32,977 bases of DNA from DATFAS01 sp035254305 (GTDB lineage: Bacteria > Bacillota > Bacilli > Aneurinibacillales > RAOX-1): the NCBI GenBank assembly GCA_035254305.1, contig DATFAS010000037.1, positions 1-32,977 of the forward strand, given 5' to 3'. Made by a program: the position numbers and the translations under genes. The notes below the pieces were generated by a model. That model made no database searches. It had not been told where the DNA came from and saw only the letters and a program-made list of their open reading frames with translations. This document shows, piece after piece, positions 31,958 to 32,977 of this stretch. Each line of letters starts with the position of its first letter. Position 1 is the stretch's first letter.

Positions 31958-32542
31958 ATGCGTACTGGATCGATTCATCGTAAGACTAATGAAACAGACA
32001 TCGAATTAAGCTTCAATATTGATGGAGAAAGCCGTAGTTCGCTAGACACAGGAGTTCCTTTTCTCAATCATATGCTTGATCTTTTTGCAAAACATGGTCA
32101 CTTTGATCTAACGGTGAAGGCTGTTGGCGATATAGATATCGACTATCATCACACAGTGGAAGATATTGCAATCTGTCTGGGACAAGTTTTACGTGAAGCA
32201 TTAGGTGATAAAAAAGGCATCAAACGTTACGGAAATTCTTTCGTTCCTATGGATGAGACGCTTGCCCAAGTGGTGATTGACATTAGCAATCGTCCTCACC
32301 TGGAATATCGAGCAGAATATCCATCTCAGCAGGTAGGTACCTTCCCAACGGAATTGGTCCATGAGTTCATGTGGAAGCTAGCCCTTGAAGCAAGGATGAA
32401 CCTGCACATTATTCTTCATTACGGGATGAATACTCACCATATGATTGAAGCGATATTCAAGGCTCTAGGTCGTGCACTTGATGAAGCGACGTCGATTGAC
32501 CCAAGGGTTAAGGGAGTTCCATCCACGAAGGGGATGTTATAG
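31958..32542 (+). CDS. hisB: Imidazoleglycerol-phosphate dehydratase
   Basis: Manganese-dependent dehydratase that makes imidazole acetol phosphate. From the ATG at 31958, with AAAGGAG upstream, the product has 194 residues, the monofunctional bacterial length. Metal-binding histidine motifs are seen twice: HMLDLFAKHGHFDL with DYHHTVED (~43-72), and HEFMWKLALEARMNLHI with GMNTHHMIEA (~140-170). The longer open frame from 31889 overlaps hisD and has no site. No phosphatase domain is fused. hisH starts directly after the stop. Confidence 0.97.
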   Translation: MRTGSIHRKTNETDIELSFNIDGESRSSLDTGVPFLNHMLDLFAKHGHFDLTVKAVGDIDIDYHHTVEDIAICLGQVLREALGDKKGIKRYGNSFVPMDETLAQVVIDISNRPHLEYRAEYPSQQVGTFPTELVHEFMWKLALEARMNLHIILHYGMNTHHMIEAIFKALGRALDEATSIDPRVKGVPSTKGML

Positions 32543-32977
32543 ATGATTGCGATAATTGATTATGGAATGGGAAATTTGCATAGTGTGAGTAAAGCCATAG
32601 AGAGACTTGGCTTCGAATATGAATTGATTGATCAACCGCAGGATTTGGAAAAAGCTCAGGGTGTGATTTTGCCAGGTGTAGGGGCATTCGGGGATGCTAT
32701 GCGAAATCTACATGCTCAAGGTTTTGTTGATGCTATTCGTGCTTATGCGGTTTCAGGTCGACCGCTATTTGGGATCTGTCTTGGTATGCAGCTGTTGTTT
32801 GCCGAGAGTGAAGAACATGGGCATCATCAAGGGATAGGTTTATTTCCCGGGACAATTCGTCGATTCGAGGGGAATTACAAGATTCCACACATGGGTTGGA
32901 ATCGTTTGAAATTCCTTCAGGATAGTCCATTATTAGATGGAGTTGAGGAAGGATATGCCTACTTCGTCCATTCTTAT
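32543..32977 (+). CDS. hisH: Imidazole glycerol phosphate synthase, glutaminase subunit, 3' end cut by window edge
   Basis: Class I glutamine amidotransferase that supplies ammonia to HisF. 145 codons are visible from an ATG immediately after the hisB stop, about 70% of a normal HisH. The opening IIDYGMGNLHSV and the oxyanion strand PGVGAFGDAM are typical, and the nucleophile is Cys79 in GICLGMQLLF. The histidine/glutamate pair of the triad lies past the window end. Its ribosome binding site is GGGGATG within the hisB end. hisA, hisF and hisI presumably follow outside. Confidence 0.96.
   Translation, partial: MIAIIDYGMGNLHSVSKAIERLGFEYELIDQPQDLEKAQGVILPGVGAFGDAMRNLHAQGFVDAIRAYAVSGRPLFGICLGMQLLFAESEEHGHHQGIGLFPGTIRRFEGNYKIPHMGWNRLKFLQDSPLLDGVEEGYAYFVHSY

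Overview
The window looks like a chromosomal segment of a low-GC, endospore-forming Bacillota of the order Bacillales. The evidence is: type B (Bacillus-type) RNase P RNA, a Spo0E-family phosphatase gene, MinJ, HprK/PpaX, a DarA-type PII-like protein, strong AGGAGG-like ribosome binding sites, frequent TTG/GTG starts, and gene orders close to those of Bacillus subtilis (ftsE-ftsX-ctpB-minJ, uvrB-uvrA, hprK-ppaX-acetyltransferase-hisZGDBH). I do not assign a genus.

Region 1 (1-8.1 kb) is an arginine operon, argC(partial)-argB-argD-carA-carB-argF, with genes that mostly overlap by 1-8 nt and end at a strong terminator. It makes citrulline from N-acetylglutamyl phosphate and carbamoyl phosphate. 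argJ, usually found between argC and argB in Bacillales, is absent from that place.

Region 2 (8.3-9.8 kb) is an RNA island. rnpB is followed 47 nt later by an elongator tRNA-Met(CAU). After the tRNA terminator comes a tandem palindromic repeat array, then a gene for a DarA/YaaQ-like c-di-AMP receptor.

Region 3 (9.8-12.6 kb) is argG-argH, which completes the pathway from citrulline to arginine. A good SigA-type promoter here overlaps a likely ArgR operator.

Region 4 (12.6-14.7 kb) holds a Spo0E-like gene and a convergent VanW/G5-domain envelope protein gene that share a bidirectional terminator.

Region 5 (14.7-20.7 kb) is a cell envelope and division cluster: ftsE, ftsX, a coiled-coil plus M23 peptidase with intact metal ligands (a likely FtsEX-controlled hydrolase), a CtpB-type protease and MinJ. 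An in-frame PspC-like stretch lies just upstream of ftsE.

Region 6 (20.7-26.2 kb) begins with a second array of the same palindromic repeat family, followed by a LexA-box promoter and uvrB-uvrA.

Region 7 (26.2-28.8 kb) is hprK-ppaX, a hexapeptide acetyltransferase gene and a small membrane protein gene. Region 8 (28.8 kb to the end) is the histidine operon hisZ-hisG-hisD-hisB-hisH(partial), with its own promoter and a leader hairpin.

Most of the window is conserved housekeeping sequence. The least explained structure is the pair of intergenic arrays at about 9.0-9.24 kb and 20.81-21.08 kb. They share a 112-113 bp period and two palindromes 51 bp apart per unit, and look like a dispersed repeat family.
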